The notes under the pieces were generated by a model that was not told where the DNA came from, did no database searches, and saw only the letters and a list, made by a program, of their open reading frames with translations. Of a stretch of DNA of 64,000 bases, positions 63,952 to 64,000 are shown one piece after another. Location: the NCBI RefSeq assembly GCF_033110285.1, contig NZ_CP136995.1, forward strand, positions 248,001-312,000, written 5' to 3'. A program made the position numbers and the translations under genes. Origin of the DNA: Ottowia sp. SB7-C50. GTDB taxonomy: Bacteria; Pseudomonadota; Gammaproteobacteria; Burkholderiales; Burkholderiaceae_C. How positions within the stretch are numbered: the first letter of the stretch is position 1; the number at the start of each line of letters is the position of its first letter.

Positions 63952-64000
63952 GCGACACCCAAGACAGGAAGCCCGAGCTGCCGCCGCTGGACAGCGAGGT
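63948..64000 (+). CDS. Start of a gp29-like (DUF935) portal protein gene, truncated by the window
   Basis: Only 17 full codons are visible (MSDTQDRKPELPPLDSE). The ATG overlaps the terminase stop, and in Mu-like phages the next gene after the terminase encodes the portal. The assignment rests on position alone. Confidence 0.5.
   Translation, partial: MSDTQDRKPELPPLDSE

Larger units (their letters stand above)
46374..64000. mobile_element. Prophage, Mu-like head with long non-contractile tail (B3/D3112-like), incomplete at the window end
   Basis: From 46,513 to 63,380 all recognised genes lie on the minus strand in phage order: head gene end, small head proteins, decoration protein, gp36-like, gp37-like, tail tube, tape measure, distal tail proteins, fibre, methylase. 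After 63,380 the terminase end and start of the portal gene are on the plus strand. Genes overlap by 1-10 bp or are a few bases apart. No integrase, repressor, transposase or lysis gene is in the window; these should lie beyond 64,000. The left border at 46,374 is inferred from the last host repeat, a TG dinucleotide and nearby short repeats. Confidence 0.85.

Overview
The window is high-GC DNA from a betaproteobacterium of the order Burkholderiales, most likely a member of the Comamonadaceae. The evidence is the gene content (Bug-type tripartite transporter binding proteins with neighbouring LysR regulators, split pntAA/pntAB/pntB, hpf-ptsN-hprK, divergent fur/bamE) and a short repeat with a GCGCTTG...CAAGCGC hairpin that occurs about 13 times in the chromosomal part. 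I call the family from memory of such genomes; no database was searched.

Layout. 1-46,373 is ordinary chromosome. 1-3,400: end of a cytochrome oxidase III/IV-like pair, a LysR regulator divergent from a Bug binding protein, and a ModA-like lipoprotein. 3,500-7,700: TerC, a VIT/CCC1 protein, mnmA (frameshifted), a TauE/SafE permease and nudJ. 7,800-11,700: the proton-translocating transhydrogenase operon, with an unrelated lipoprotein gene inside it. 11,900-18,300: fadD, an MTA/SAH nucleosidase, corA, hpf, ptsN and hprK. 18,370-26,730: fur, bamE, dapB, exbB/exbD, leuS-lptE-holA. 26,930-34,360: proA, a Ktr/Trk potassium system, gshA (frameshifted) and kup. 34,400-42,090: a catabolic-looking cluster on the minus strand (CoA-transferase, alpha/beta hydrolase, HMG-CoA-lyase-like enzyme, two Bug proteins) with a divergent LysR gene and a BenE transporter. 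42,080-46,300: gshB, an amino-acid ABC transporter without an ATPase, and pssA.

46,374-64,000 is most of a prophage, read almost entirely on the minus strand. Its head module resembles Mu (gp36/gp37-like proteins, DUF2190-type decoration protein, gp28-like terminase, start of a gp29-like portal gene). Its tail module is of the long non-contractile kind (tube, 944-residue tape measure, several distal tail proteins, collagen-like fibre), so the best match is a B3/D3112-like transposable siphophage. A Dam-type methylase lies at the host-side end, where Mu carries mom. At about 63,380 the strand flips: the 3' part of a head gene (minus) abuts the 3' part of the terminase gene (plus). That is what an internal inversion, or a mis-assembly, would give.

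Three conserved host genes show apparent one-base length changes, two of them in homopolymer runs (mnmA at about 5,825; gshA in a C8 run at 31,140; the hydrolase/lyase junction in a C6 run at 37,482). They look more like sequencing errors than real decay, but the gshA run is long enough to test for phase variation. Three repeat families are scattered over the host part, and I see none in the prophage. Copies of family A lie in frame inside leuS and proA and supply the stop codons of several genes. All four copies of family B begin directly after a stop codon, in the same orientation relative to the gene.
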